From Aestuariispira ectoiniformans (GTDB lineage Bacteria > Pseudomonadota > Alphaproteobacteria > UBA8366 > Aestuariispiraceae), in contig NZ_CP062788.1 in NCBI RefSeq assembly GCF_025136295.1, forward strand, positions 806,001 to 870,000: a stretch of 64,000 bases of DNA, read 5' to 3'. The position numbers were made by a program, and so were the translations under genes. The notes beneath the pieces were generated by a model that saw only the letters and a list, made by a program, of their open reading frames with translations, made no database searches and was not told where the DNA came from. Every line of letters begins with the position of its first letter. The stretch's first letter is position 1. Below, in pieces: positions 16,453 through 25,401 of this stretch.

Positions 16453-18320
16453 CGCGTGATGCTGGGCCAGTCGCGCAGGCGTTGGCTGAAGATATCGATC
16501 AGGCGGCGCAGGACAGGGTCGAAATCCTGGAGCTTGTCCAGCCGCTTTTTCAATGCCTCGCCGGACAGGGCGGACACCTCCGCTTCCTCCACAGCGCGGG
16601 CGGAGGCCATGCGCGGCATGCTGTTGATCAGGGCCATCTCGCCGGTCACATCACCCCGGCCGATCACGGCAATTACCTGATTGCCCTTTTCCTGCTCCAG
16701 GATGATTTCAACCCGGCCCTTGTGGACGAAATAGGCATTGTCGCCTAATTCCCCCTGCCGGAAGATATAGCTGCCGGCGGGATAGACCAGATGGCCGGTC
16801 TTTGTCTTGCGCGGCTTGTCCCTGTTTTCCTCCAGCGTCAGTTCCGCCTCGTGAAGGTCCGCAGGCAGGGGCTGTTTCTCACCCAGATCGCTTTTGGATA
16901 TTGCTGACAGGGCGATATCGAACAACTGGCGGATCTCCGCCTTGACCTCTTTCGGGGTGACCGACTGGTCGAGGCGCGCGAGAAGGCTGTCTTTGGTCTG
17001 TTCCAGTTTTTGCGGATTGGTGGCGATATCCGAGGGGAAAAGCGGCGGGGTCTTGATCGCCTCGGTCAGGACGTCAATCACCGTGGTGGTGAGAGCATCC
17101 AGATTGCGCCGTCCGAAACGGCTGTAGAGCATGTCGAAGAGATACCCCAGCCGCGCCATCTTGTTGGGCAGAAGGCGGCAGACCTGTTCCAGGCAGCGCA
17201 CCGGCGACAGGTCCTCTTCGTTCTGCGACAGGGCGGACAAGGCACGAAGCGTGAGTGCCTCCGCCATATTCGGGCCGCCGGCAAAGCCCATATCCTGACG
17301 CAGGATACTGGCCAGCAGGGTCAGGGCTGCGGCATCCGTCACCTTGCCGACGCCGATCCGCCCGCTGCGGCGGAAATAGGCGGCGACCCGTTCCATCATG
17401 ACGGTACGGGTATAAGGCAGGATGAAGCGGGTCAGCGCCTTTGCAAGCCGTTCCAGCGCCTTGGTGGTCCAGCGGTCGGTCTCCCAGCGCCCGGTGCAGA
17501 TACCGGCCAGGGTCTGCATGGCGGCAAGCTGGTGTTCATGCGGACCCAGTAAATCCTTCAGGGCTTCTGCATTGTCGCAGATTTCCGCAATGGCCCCGTC
17601 CAGATGTTCCTGCAGGTTGCGGCCATAGTCGCTTTCCAGATGGTCCAGCAGGACAATGAGCTTGTCCTCCCAGCCGCCCTGTTGGCCCAGTTCCTTTGCC
17701 AGCGCGCTCAGGATCGCATATTCGTTGTCGATCTTGCCCTGGGTTTCTTCGGCCAGTTGGGCAAGGGGCGACAGGTCGCTGTCCGTGCCTTTTTTGGAGG
17801 TCGGGTCTGTCTGCCCGGCGCGGTCACAGATTTCCTTGGTGGTTTTATAGAGGAAGTCGACCCGGTCCTGGTAATTCTCTTCGGAAATGCGGGCCTGCAT
17901 GGAGGCAATTTTCTGCACGCCGCGATCATAGAGATCGCTGTTGCGCATCACGAGGCGCAGATGATTGTGATTGAACAACAGTTCCAGCGGCGTCAGAAGC
18001 TCGCGCGCGGTGTAATGGCGCAGCAACCGCCCCAGCGCCAGCCGGGCGTCCACGGCATAGAAATCGTCGATTGTCTTGCAAGGCGGCGCTGTTTCCACCG
18101 TGGCGATGGTGAGCTTGCCTTCCTTGCGCTGGCAGGCCTCTTCAAAAATGACTTCCGGCTTGGCGCGCTTTTCGTCTTCGCGGACAACGCGAATGGCGTC
18201 AAATTGCCCAGCCTGGACCAGGGTGCCGGCAATCTTCAGAGCGCCGCGTTCCTGATCGTGGACGGAATCGATCGTCCAGCGGCCTTCACTTTGCGTCTGC
18301 ACTTCAAAAGAGACTGTCAT
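16449..18320 (-). CDS. Large alpha-helical protein with C-terminal cyclic nucleotide-binding domain
   Basis: A 623-residue cytoplasmic protein. Residues about 1-500 form a mostly helical region I do not recognise. The C-terminal cyclic nucleotide-binding domain (about 508-610) has FRQGELGDNAYFV, the phosphate-binding cassette GEMALINSMPRMASA with Glu and Arg in place, and a helical end. Without a DNA-binding helix it is not a CRP-type regulator. A scaffold or sensor that responds to cAMP or cGMP is plausible. The 3' end has been rebuilt by the adjacent insertion, changing TGA to TAG but keeping the protein end. Similar proteins occur as hypotheticals in Rhodospirillales, to my recollection. 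Confidence 0.82.
   Translation of the reverse strand: MTVSFEVQTQSEGRWTIDSVHDQERGALKIAGTLVQAGQFDAIRVVREDEKRAKPEVIFEEACQRKEGKLTIATVETAPPCKTIDDFYAVDARLALGRLLRHYTARELLTPLELLFNHNHLRLVMRNSDLYDRGVQKIASMQARISEENYQDRVDFLYKTTKEICDRAGQTDPTSKKGTDSDLSPLAQLAEETQGKIDNEYAILSALAKELGQQGGWEDKLIVLLDHLESDYGRNLQEHLDGAIAEICDNAEALKDLLGPHEHQLAAMQTLAGICTGRWETDRWTTKALERLAKALTRFILPYTRTVMMERVAAYFRRSGRIGVGKVTDAAALTLLASILRQDMGFAGGPNMAEALTLRALSALSQNEEDLSPVRCLEQVCRLLPNKMARLGYLFDMLYSRFGRRNLDALTTTVIDVLTEAIKTPPLFPSDIATNPQKLEQTKDSLLARLDQSVTPKEVKAEIRQLFDIALSAISKSDLGEKQPLPADLHEAELTLEENRDKPRKTKTGHLVYPAGSYIFRQGELGDNAYFVHKGRVEIILEQEKGNQVIAVIGRGDVTGEMALINSMPRMASARAVEEAEVSALSGEALKKRLDKLQDFDPVLRRLIDIFSQRLRDWPSITR
16451..16483. repeat. 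33-bp direct repeat, copy 2 (right end of LysE/Lrp insert)
   Basis: Perfect match to 15138-15170. This copy forms the present 3' end of the cNMP-binding gene. The unit from repeat to repeat is 1313 bp. Confidence 0.9.
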
Positions 18321-18477
18321 AACTGCCCATTAGTTCATGTGGTTGCTTATATTGTAGGATTTCGCTTCGCGGGGCAATGCGCTGTGAAAATGGACCATAT
18401 AGCTTTTGAAAAATGGCTCTTTGGTTTCAGTTGGTCCTGTCATAATTGATAGGTCCAATCAATGTCTGGAGCCGCAG

Positions 18478-19206
18478 ATGACCGACTATATCCCCCCATC
18501 CGAACCGAATGAATTTGGCCTGCCGATCGGACTGCCCGTATCGGACTGGAAGGCGGCGAAAACACCGCAACGCGATGTGCTTGCCGGTCGTTTCTGCCGT
18601 GTGGAGGGCCTGACTGCCGACTTGCACGCAGAGGATCTCTTTAACGGCCTTGCCCTGGACGGGGAGGGACGCAACTGGGCCTATCTGATTGCCAGAAAGC
18701 CACGGGACCTGGAGTCATTCCGGGCGTGGATTGCGGAAATCGCCGCTCAGAAGGACCCGCTTTTCTATGCCATCATCGACCTGGCGACAGGCAAGGCGGT
18801 TGGCATGGCGAGCTATATGCGGATCAATCCCGCACATGGGGTGATCGAGGTGGGCAGCATTCTTTATACCCCCCTGTTACAGCGCAAACCTGCCGCGACC
18901 GAGGCCATGTATCTGATGATGCGCCATGTCTTCGAGGACCTGGGGTATCGTCGATATGAATGGAAATGCAATGCCCTGAACGGTCCGTCGCGCCGGGCGG
19001 CGGAACGGCTGGGTTTCACCTATGAGGGAACCTTCCGGCAGAATATGGTGGTCCATGACCGCAACCGCGATACCGCCTGGTTCTCGCTGCTCGATGCAGA
19101 ATGGCCGGACTGCAAGGCAGCGCTGGAGGCTTGGTTGTCACCGGAGAATTTCGATGAACAGGGCCAGCAGCGGCAGAGCCTGGAGAGCCTGCGCAATCAG
19201 GCGTAG
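18478..19206 (+). CDS. GNAT-family N-acetyltransferase (RimJ-like)
   Basis: A 242-residue acetyltransferase of the RimJ/RimL-type GNAT group. The core runs about 60-215, with a GxxSY beta strand near VGMASYMRI, the acetyl-CoA loop region after VGSILYTPLLQ, and WKCNALNGPSRRAAERLGFTYEG matching the conserved N-xxSxxxxxxLGF motif. I choose the ATG at 18478 with GGAG 6 nt upstream over earlier in-frame starts. Substrate is unknown; members acetylate protein N-termini, antibiotics or small metabolites. It converges with the AstE-like gene and overlaps its end by 10 nt. Confidence 0.87.
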   Translation: MTDYIPPSEPNEFGLPIGLPVSDWKAAKTPQRDVLAGRFCRVEGLTADLHAEDLFNGLALDGEGRNWAYLIARKPRDLESFRAWIAEIAAQKDPLFYAIIDLATGKAVGMASYMRINPAHGVIEVGSILYTPLLQRKPAATEAMYLMMRHVFEDLGYRRYEWKCNALNGPSRRAAERLGFTYEGTFRQNMVVHDRNRDTAWFSLLDAEWPDCKAALEAWLSPENFDEQGQQRQSLESLRNQA

Positions 19207-20240
19207 GGATCGCTGTCGTCGGCCTCCATTTCCTCGTCGATCAGGTCCTTGAAGCTTTCGATGGTTTCAGTGGCCTGATCGCCATCGTCGACCTTGGCGA
19301 TATGGACGATCGCATCGCCCTGGTTCACCATCGGCAGGTTCAGCCGCCCGATGATCAGGCCGCTGTGGCCCGCAATCACGGGTTCCTCGAATTCGCCAAA
19401 GGGATCGGAGATCTGGCCCAGCACGTCACCCTCTTTGACATAGGCCCCGAGGCGGCAGCCGCTGCGCAGGATGCCGCCGAAAGGCGCGCGGGTCCAGGCG
19501 CTGGCGGATGCGGTAACCGGGGTGATCGGCGACTTGGGCCGCCAGCGTTTGCTGATCATGCCCAGATGATGGAGGACGCGTAACACGCCTTTCAGCCCCG
19601 CCTGGATGCTGACCTCGTCGAAGCGCAGGGCCTCGCCCGCCTCATAGACAATGACCTTGGCGTCCGTCTCGTCAGCGGCCTGACGCAGCGAACCGGGGAT
19701 GATGGCCTTGTGCAGGATGACCGGCGCGCCAAAGGCATGGGCGATATCACTGAGGCCCTCCAGGTCCATATCCGCGCGGATTTGCGGCAGGTTTTCCCGG
19801 TGGACGGCGGCGGTATGCAGGTCGATGCCATAGTCGCAATGCCGGACCACCTCATTCATCAGGATATGGGCAAGCTGTGAGGCGAGCGATCCGCCGGTGG
19901 TGCCGGGGAAGCTGCGGTTCAGGTCCCGCCGGTCGGGCAGATAGCGGGTGTGGTTCACAAAGCCGAAGACATTGACGATGGGTACCGCCAGCAGCGTGCC
20001 GCGCAAAGACTTGAGGGCGGGGGAGCGGGACAGCCTGCGGATGATCTCCACGCCGTTGACCTCATCCCCGTGCAACGCCCCGGAGACGAAAACCGTCGGG
20101 CCGTCCTTCCGTCCGTGGAAGACCTGCACCGGCAGGGCCATGGGCGCATGGTTGGACAGCAGGCTGATCGGCAGGTCGATGGCATGGCGTTCGCCAGGGG
20201 CCACCTTCTTGCCGCCGATTACAAAAGGCGCGCGGGCCAC
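19197..20240 (-). CDS. AstE/aspartoacylase-family zinc hydrolase of the rimK operon
   Basis: A 347-residue M14-like zinc carboxypeptidase-fold protein. The zinc-binding GALHGDEVNG is near 55-65, with a downstream DLHTAAVHRENLPQ near 140 supplying a His and substrate contacts. A C-terminal lipoyl-like beta domain follows. It is the last gene of RimB-RimK-AstE-like, starting immediately after the rimK stop. In alphaproteobacteria this trio recurs, which suggests that the hydrolase trims or releases amide-linked amino acids such as glutamate. That link is inference; the family call is firm. Confidence 0.88.
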   Translation of the reverse strand: MARAPFVIGGKKVAPGERHAIDLPISLLSNHAPMALPVQVFHGRKDGPTVFVSGALHGDEVNGVEIIRRLSRSPALKSLRGTLLAVPIVNVFGFVNHTRYLPDRRDLNRSFPGTTGGSLASQLAHILMNEVVRHCDYGIDLHTAAVHRENLPQIRADMDLEGLSDIAHAFGAPVILHKAIIPGSLRQAADETDAKVIVYEAGEALRFDEVSIQAGLKGVLRVLHHLGMISKRWRPKSPITPVTASASAWTRAPFGGILRSGCRLGAYVKEGDVLGQISDPFGEFEEPVIAGHSGLIIGRLNLPMVNQGDAIVHIAKVDDGDQATETIESFKDLIDEEMEADDSDPYA

Positions 20241-21146
20241 CTATCCGCGCCCTCTTGTGCGGGTCTTGCCCGGTTTCGCATTGGTTTCGATGAACTGGAT
20301 GATCTGTCCGGCGATATCCTTGCCCGTTGCGTTTTCAATGCCTTCCAGCCCGGGGGTGGAGTTTACCTCCATGACCACCGGCCCGTGGTTGGAGCGCAGC
20401 ATGTCCACCCCGGCGACGTTGAGGCCCATGGTCTTGGCGGCGCGCACGGCAGTCGAGCGTTCCTCCGGCGTGATCTTGATGGTGCTGGCGGTGCCGCCGC
20501 GATGTAGATTGGACCGGAAACTGTCCTTCGGGCCCTGGCGTTTCATGGCGGCGACGACCTTGTCGCCGATCACCAGACAGCGCAGGTCCGCGCCTTTGGC
20601 CTCCTTGATATATTCCTGCACCAGGATATGCACCTTGGCGCCGCGAAAGGCCTCGATGATGCTTTTCAGCGAGTCATGGGTTTCCCCCAGCACCACGCCA
20701 ACGCCCTGTGTGCCTTCCAGCAGCTTGACGACTGCAGGCGCACCACCAACCATCTCGATCAGGTCGTCGGAATGTTTGGACGAATGGGCAAAGCCGGTGA
20801 TCGGCAGGCCGATCCCCTTGCGGGCCAGCAATTGCAGGCTGCGCAGCTTGTCCCGGGACCGGCTGATGGCGACCGATTCATTCAGCGGCCAGACATTCAT
20901 CATCTCGAACTGCCGCAGCACCGCGGTTCCGAAAAAGGTGATGGATGCGCCGATCCGGGGGATAACGGCATCAAATCCGTCAAGCACCCGCCCCTGATAG
21001 CGGATTTCAGGCTTGTGCGACGTGATATTGATATAGACCTTCAGCGTATCGATGATCTCGATCTCGTGGCCTCGTTCCTCAGCGGCTTCTACCAGACGTC
21101 TATGGGAATAAAGGTTCGGGTTTCTGGCGAGCATCGCTATTTTCAT
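20241..21146 (-). CDS. rimK: RimK, ribosomal protein S6 glutamate ligase
   Basis: A 301-residue ATP-grasp ligase that adds glutamate residues to the C-terminus of ribosomal protein S6 (RpsF) and can make poly-glutamate in vitro. The N-terminal preATP-grasp domain (about 1-95) precedes the ATP-grasp core with [28 protein letters not shown], and the Mg-binding [12 protein letters not shown] near 270-282. The length equals E. coli RimK. Its ATG overlaps the TGA of the upstream RimB-like gene, so they are translationally coupled. Confidence 0.95.
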   Translation of the reverse strand: MKIAMLARNPNLYSHRRLVEAAEERGHEIEIIDTLKVYINITSHKPEIRYQGRVLDGFDAVIPRIGASITFFGTAVLRQFEMMNVWPLNESVAISRSRDKLRSLQLLARKGIGLPITGFAHSSKHSDDLIEMVGGAPAVVKLLEGTQGVGVVLGETHDSLKSIIEAFRGAKVHILVQEYIKEAKGADLRCLVIGDKVVAAMKRQGPKDSFRSNLHRGGTASTIKITPEERSTAVRAAKTMGLNVAGVDMLRSNHGPVVMEVNSTPGLEGIENATGKDIAGQIIQFIETNAKPGKTRTRGRG

Positions 21147-21646
21147 GGTTGCCCCTCATCTGTGTTCGATGGTCTGTCTTTTTTGTTTGTTTTACGTTTG
21201 CGGTTTCGGTTTCGGCCCAGCACGTAGGATTTATCCGGGGCCACAAAGACCCTCTCCTGCAGGGCGGTCCGGCCCAACAGCATACGGAACCCCATCTGGT
21301 CCCGATTGGTCAGGTTGACCTCGATCGGCCAATGGTGATGCCCTATGACCACATCCACCTGGATGAAGAAACGGTCTTCGCGGGTGCCGCCCGAATTGGT
21401 CACGGGCCGCTGGTCGACGATCTTTGCCCGTCCCGACACCACGACGGCGTCATTCCGTTGGAAGGGGTGCAGGTTAAAGCGCACCCAGTCCTCGCCATCC
21501 TGGCGAAATGGTTCGATATCCCAGGCATGCAGGGCCGAACTGCGGGCGCCGGTATCGATTTTCGCCTTGATGCGGTCGATACCGAAATCGGGCAGGGACA
21601 CCCATTCACGCCAGCCAATAAGTTCCCTGTCTGAGAATTCCGTCAT
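21143..21646 (-). CDS. rimB: RimB-like retropepsin-fold protease (ATP-dependent zinc protease family)
   Basis: A 167-residue protein of the PF05618 family, often labelled ATP-dependent zinc protease. [13 protein letters not shown] (about 31-43) has the D-T-G-A motif of pepsin/retropepsin-type aspartic proteases, so the zinc label may mislead. LLGRTALQ near 125 is also characteristic. In Pseudomonas, RimB removes glutamates added by RimK. The basic C-terminal tail is unusual. It is the first gene of the rimBK-AstE-like operon and overlaps rimK by 4 nt. Confidence 0.85.
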   Translation of the reverse strand: MTEFSDRELIGWREWVSLPDFGIDRIKAKIDTGARSSALHAWDIEPFRQDGEDWVRFNLHPFQRNDAVVVSGRAKIVDQRPVTNSGGTREDRFFIQVDVVIGHHHWPIEVNLTNRDQMGFRMLLGRTALQERVFVAPDKSYVLGRNRNRKRKTNKKDRPSNTDEGQP

Positions 21647-21814
21647 TAATCGTGTATCCCAGCTATATATCCACTGTATTACAGTGCCGAAACCGGATCA
21701 TTAGGAATTTAATATTGTTACGTAATTATGGCCCTTTGTCATCAGGGCAGGCGCAAAAGCCACCGGCCGCCATGGGCGATGGCTCAAGTCCTGATGGAAT
21801 TGTGGAACGCGGCG

Positions 21815-22207
21815 TTAGCCGTCGGTCAGGCCGTCCCAGAAATCGGCGACGCCCTCTTTGGTGCCTTCCCAGGCATCGGCGGCGGCGGATTTCAGGCTGC
21901 TGAACCAGTCGCCTGCTTCATCCGAGGCCTCACCGGCCTGTTCCTTGGCCGCAGCAGTGCCGTCGGCGGCTGCATCGGTTGCACTGTCCCAGCCTTCCTT
22001 CGCACCCTCCTTGACGTCGTTGTAGACCTCACCGGCCTTGTCGGCGACGTTGGAGGAGGTTTCAACCGCGAAATCCTTGACCGACTTCGCGGCTTCGGAA
22101 ATTTCCTTTCCGGCTTGCTTGGCGGTGCTGTCCTCGGCCAGGGCCGGTGCGCCAGCAATCAGGGATGCGAAAAGAAGGGTGGCGGGAATAACAGCTTTCA
22201 AGGACAT
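21815..22207 (-). CDS. Secreted alanine-rich helical protein
   Basis: A 130-residue protein. The signal peptide is about 1-23 (SLKAVIPATLLFASLIAG, cleavage near APALA). The mature part is a run of amphipathic helices rich in Ala, Lys, Asp and Glu with periodic Trp and Phe, resembling LEA-like or apolipoprotein-like helical proteins. No catalytic motif is visible. I start at the internal ATG at 22207, directly before the signal peptide. It stands alone between the rim operon and the HD gene. Function is unknown; a periplasmic stress or envelope role is only a guess. Confidence 0.72.
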   Translation of the reverse strand: MSLKAVIPATLLFASLIAGAPALAEDSTAKQAGKEISEAAKSVKDFAVETSSNVADKAGEVYNDVKEGAKEGWDSATDAAADGTAAAKEQAGEASDEAGDWFSSLKSAAADAWEGTKEGVADFWDGLTDG

Positions 22208-22287
22208 GGAGTATGGTACCGGGTTAATGCTCAAAGTTGGCGATACCATACTCTGTCGCCTATGAAATTGACAGCATTATGGCAGCG

Positions 22288-22887
22288 TCAAAGATGCCGT
22301 TTCAGGATATTGGGGTCAAAGGCCTTGCGGGCGAAGATTTCCCGGACCATCGGGGCAAAGAATTCCAGGTTTTCACTGTCATAGGCCGGGTCGAAGGACG
22401 ATTGGTCATAGACTTCACAAAAGTGCGCACAGGCATCGAAATAGGGGTTATCCCTGAACTTGTCGCGCTCATCCTTGTTACCGCCGATGTGATGGGCGTA
22501 ATAGAATTTCTGGAAGGTATCGTGATGGTTCACCACCCACCAGCATTCTTCCCGCACAAAGGGTTTCAGGATGGTTGCGGCGTATTCCGCATGATTATGC
22601 GGGGCCAGAAGGTCGCCGATATCATGCAACAGGGCCGAGACCACCATATCCACATCCGCACCGTCGCGATGGGCGCGCGTGGCCGATTGCAGGGAATGTT
22701 CCAGCCGGTCCACCTGATAGCAACTGAAGGTATCCTTCAGTTTTTTCAGTTCCGCCAGAACGCGGTCCGCCGTGCCTTCCGCATGGACGACCTCATTGGC
22801 AAAAACCAGCTTCGTGTCCTCCGGCGTGCCGTCCTTCATCTGGGTGAAGGAAACCGTGCCGCCCGTCCATTCGCGATGTTCCGTCAT
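22288..22887 (-). CDS. HD-domain protein, PhnZ-like
   Basis: A 199-residue HD-superfamily protein close to the diiron oxygenase PhnZ, which cleaves 2-amino-1-hydroxyethylphosphonate. Shared features are RLEHSLQSA (Glu63, His64), ALLHDIGD (His88, Asp89) and distal metal ligands HH121-122 and Asp161 in CEVYDQSS. PhnZ has HDLGH, whereas here the last His is Asp92, so the substrate may differ. It is divergent from a LysR regulator 104 nt away. No other phosphonate gene is in the window. HD assignment is secure, PhnZ-type chemistry is an inference. Confidence 0.8.
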   Translation of the reverse strand: MTEHREWTGGTVSFTQMKDGTPEDTKLVFANEVVHAEGTADRVLAELKKLKDTFSCYQVDRLEHSLQSATRAHRDGADVDMVVSALLHDIGDLLAPHNHAEYAATILKPFVREECWWVVNHHDTFQKFYYAHHIGGNKDERDKFRDNPYFDACAHFCEVYDQSSFDPAYDSENLEFFAPMVREIFARKAFDPNILKRHL

Positions 22888-22978
22888 GATGCCCGATCCT
22901 CAAGCTGGGTTATTTTTCTCCTGCGCAGAATGCCGGTATGGCGGGGTCAGTTAAAGATTGAAAATGCTGGGCCACTGC

Positions 22979-22993
22979 ATAACATCAAGTTAT
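22979..22993. promoter_or_regulatory. LysR-type box over the lysR start codon
   Basis: ATAAC-ATCAA-GTTAT is a perfect inverted repeat fitting the T-N11-A LysR consensus. It overlaps the lysR ATG at 22992, which would favour autorepression. Confidence 0.5.
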
Positions 22994-23900
22994 GAAAACC
23001 CTGTGTGATCTTCAGCCCCTGATGAATGCCCTGGCCGCCTTTGAATGTGCGGGCCGTCACGGCAGCTTTACCAGGGCATCAAAGGAACTTGGCACCTCGC
23101 AACCGGCTGTCAGCCGCCATATCGCCAATCTGGAGGATCACCTGAACAGCGCATTATTCGAGCGCCATCATAACAGAATTGAATTAACGCCTGCGGGGCG
23201 GCGCCTCTATGATGCAGTCAATCTGGGGCTCAGCCATATCCAGGCGGTGTTTCAGGAAATCCGGCGGACCCGTCAGGATCGGGCGCTCAGCATCGGTTGC
23301 AGTTATGACCTGGCCCATCTTTATGTGATGCCGCGTTTTGCCGCCCTGCAGGATGCCTTCGAGGATCGCGAAATCCGCATTGTGACAACCAATTCCTATC
23401 GTGAACTGGACCGGGCGGATGTGGATTATTCAATCCGTTTCGGGACCGGGCACTGGCCGGGCATGGCGGCGGTGAAACTGTTCGATGAGGTGGTTTTCCC
23501 GATCTGCTCACCCGCCTTTCTGGATGGGCATCCGGCGTTGAAATCGGATGGGGGCTGGCATGCGTTGCCGGAAATGCCGCTGTTGCATCTGGACGAGGGC
23601 GGGCAGGGCTGGCTCACCTGGGAAGACTGGCTGACCCGTATGGGGCTGCCTTCTGGGCGGGGAAGAAGCAGCCATAAGTCCATGCTGCGCCATTACACCT
23701 TCCTGCTGCAGGCGGTGACCGAAGGGCGCGGTGTCGGCCTCGGCTGGGGCACGCAGATTGGCCCGGCGCTGGAAGCCGGGCAGGTGGTGCGGGTCGGCCC
23801 GGAAATCCGCACCGGCCGCGGTTACTATCTGGTCTGCGGGGAAAGGCGCGGCGACAGTCCGGAGACGGCTGTGCTGCAGACCGTTCTGGCGGCGGGCTAA
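22992..23900 (+). CDS. LysR-family transcriptional regulator (GcvA-like)
   Basis: A 302-residue regulator. The N-terminal winged helix-turn-helix (about 8-66) has FTRASKELGTSQPAVSRHI and LFERHHNRIELTPAG. The rest is a periplasmic-binding-protein-like effector domain of the GcvA group (IRFGTGHWPG near 145). It is divergent from the PhnZ-like gene, its probable target. Its end overlaps the convergent exonuclease gene by 4 nt. Confidence 0.92.
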   Translation: MKTLCDLQPLMNALAAFECAGRHGSFTRASKELGTSQPAVSRHIANLEDHLNSALFERHHNRIELTPAGRRLYDAVNLGLSHIQAVFQEIRRTRQDRALSIGCSYDLAHLYVMPRFAALQDAFEDREIRIVTTNSYRELDRADVDYSIRFGTGHWPGMAAVKLFDEVVFPICSPAFLDGHPALKSDGGWHALPEMPLLHLDEGGQGWLTWEDWLTRMGLPSGRGRSSHKSMLRHYTFLLQAVTEGRGVGLGWGTQIGPALEAGQVVRVGPEIRTGRGYYLVCGERRGDSPETAVLQTVLAAG

Positions 23901-24727
23901 AACGCCGACATGGTGCCACCGGAGGCGTCCTGCCAGGCCTTCAGGAAGTTCTGATAGGCGGGGGTCTCTGCCGCGCGTTCCTCGATCTCGCCCAGCAGAA
24001 GAAGACGGCTGTGGTTGTAGCCGTCCACATCGGTGATGCCCGCGTGCAGCGCATAGCGCAGATAAACCAGGAAGGTGTTCAGCACATCCGTTTCGCAATA
24101 GTCACGGATATCCTTGATCTTGCCCGCGTCGAACAATTCCATCACGTCGCCGCCGTCGGTGCCGGTCTTGCCCGGCAGGCCCCAGGCCGCACAAACCTCG
24201 TTCAGCTTCAGTCGCGCCGATGCGCCATAGTCCGACAGGACCTCCAGCAGGTCGCAATGCCAGTCCTTGGCATAACGCTGCTGGTAGTTCTCCCATTTAT
24301 TGGCGCCCTTGTGCAGCCACTCGCCGGAGATGCCGTATTTCATCGCGCGATATTTCAGCACCGGCATGTCAAAGCCCCGGCCATTGAAACTGACCAGGCG
24401 CGGCAGGTGGCGGCCGCAATAATGGAAAAAGCCTTTGATCAACTCCTGCTCGTCGGATTCCTCTGTTCCGCCAGAGCGGATTTCCTCGATCTGATAGGCC
24501 TCATAGGGGCCGTCGCGCAGGATGCTGGCGCGCAGGAAGCTGATCGCCACGACGCGGTGGAAACACTGGCGCGGAAAGGCATTGCGACCGGCGGTCACCT
24601 CCAGGTGATAGTCCTCCAGCGCCTTGCGGCGGGTGGGGATATCCTCATCCGTCACACCGGTCAGAAGCGGGACTGCATCGGTGTCGGGAATGGTCTCAAT
24701 ATCGAAGACAAAAATCTGGTCGAGCAT
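23897..24727 (-). CDS. Predicted 3'-5' exonuclease, PolB-exonuclease-like
   Basis: A 276-residue stand-alone DEDDy exonuclease related to the proofreading domain of B-family polymerases. FVFDIETIPD (7-16) supplies the first Asp and Glu, SFNGRGFDMPVLKYR near 115 the second motif, and YCETDVLNTFLVYLR near 225 the third. Family members are widespread in alphaproteobacteria without a defined substrate. Start ATG at 24727. It is monocistronic by position. Confidence 0.88.
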   Translation of the reverse strand: MLDQIFVFDIETIPDTDAVPLLTGVTDEDIPTRRKALEDYHLEVTAGRNAFPRQCFHRVVAISFLRASILRDGPYEAYQIEEIRSGGTEESDEQELIKGFFHYCGRHLPRLVSFNGRGFDMPVLKYRAMKYGISGEWLHKGANKWENYQQRYAKDWHCDLLEVLSDYGASARLKLNEVCAAWGLPGKTGTDGGDVMELFDAGKIKDIRDYCETDVLNTFLVYLRYALHAGITDVDGYNHSRLLLLGEIEERAAETPAYQNFLKAWQDASGGTMSAF

Positions 24728-24831
24728 GAAAAGAGACTAGCCTGAGTCGGGAAAGGGGTGCAATTGCCGTGTCACTTGGGTAATCTGCGGCCCGCTATAC
24801 AGACCATTCAAGACTTGGGAAAGGGATTCTC

Positions 24832-25395
24832 ATGGCCTTCTTTTCTTCGCGGTTACTCCGTTCCGTTGCCCTGGTGGCAGGCATGACCTTGTCCGCCGGC
24901 GGTGCGGCACAGGCGCAGGACCTGGAAAACACGCTTTATATGGAACTCAAGGATGGGCGTGTCGTTATCGAACTGCGTCCGGATCTGGCACCCAACCACG
25001 TGGCCCGGATCAAGGAACTGACGCGGGAAGGCTTTTACGACGGGGTCGTCTTCCACCGTGTGATCGCCGGTTTCATGGCGCAGACCGGTGACCCGACCGG
25101 CACCGGCATGGGCGGCTCCGACAAGCCGGACCTGAAGGCGGAATTCACCCGCGAACCGCATAAACGCGGCACGCTTTCCATGGCGCGCACCGCAGACCCG
25201 AACAGCGCCAACAGCCAGTTCTTCATCTGCTTCCAGGATGCCCCGCATCTGGACGGCCAGTATACCGTCTGGGGTCAGGTGGTCGACGGCATGGAATATG
25301 TCGACATGATCAAGAAAGGCTCTCCCGGCAGCGGCGCGGTTGATGATCCGGACAAGATCATCTCCCTGAAAGTTGCCTCGGACGTGGAAGGTTAA
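24832..25395 (+). CDS. Periplasmic peptidyl-prolyl cis-trans isomerase (cyclophilin)
   Basis: A 187-residue cyclophilin with a Sec signal peptide (about 1-29, cleavage after AAQAQ). FHRVIAGFMAQTGDP (catalytic Arg and Phe) and NSQFFICF are the family active-site segments, and GQYTVWGQVVDGM closes the barrel. It speeds proline isomerisation during folding in the periplasm, like E. coli PpiA. A strong terminator follows. Confidence 0.94.
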   Translation: MAFFSSRLLRSVALVAGMTLSAGGAAQAQDLENTLYMELKDGRVVIELRPDLAPNHVARIKELTREGFYDGVVFHRVIAGFMAQTGDPTGTGMGGSDKPDLKAEFTREPHKRGTLSMARTADPNSANSQFFICFQDAPHLDGQYTVWGQVVDGMEYVDMIKKGSPGSGAVDDPDKIISLKVASDVEG

Positions 25396-25401
25396 GTCAG
25401 G

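Noticed and set aside
16449-18320. Reading the cNMP-binding protein as a CRP/FNR regulator
   Set aside because: There is no C-terminal helix-turn-helix; the binding domain is itself at the C-terminus.
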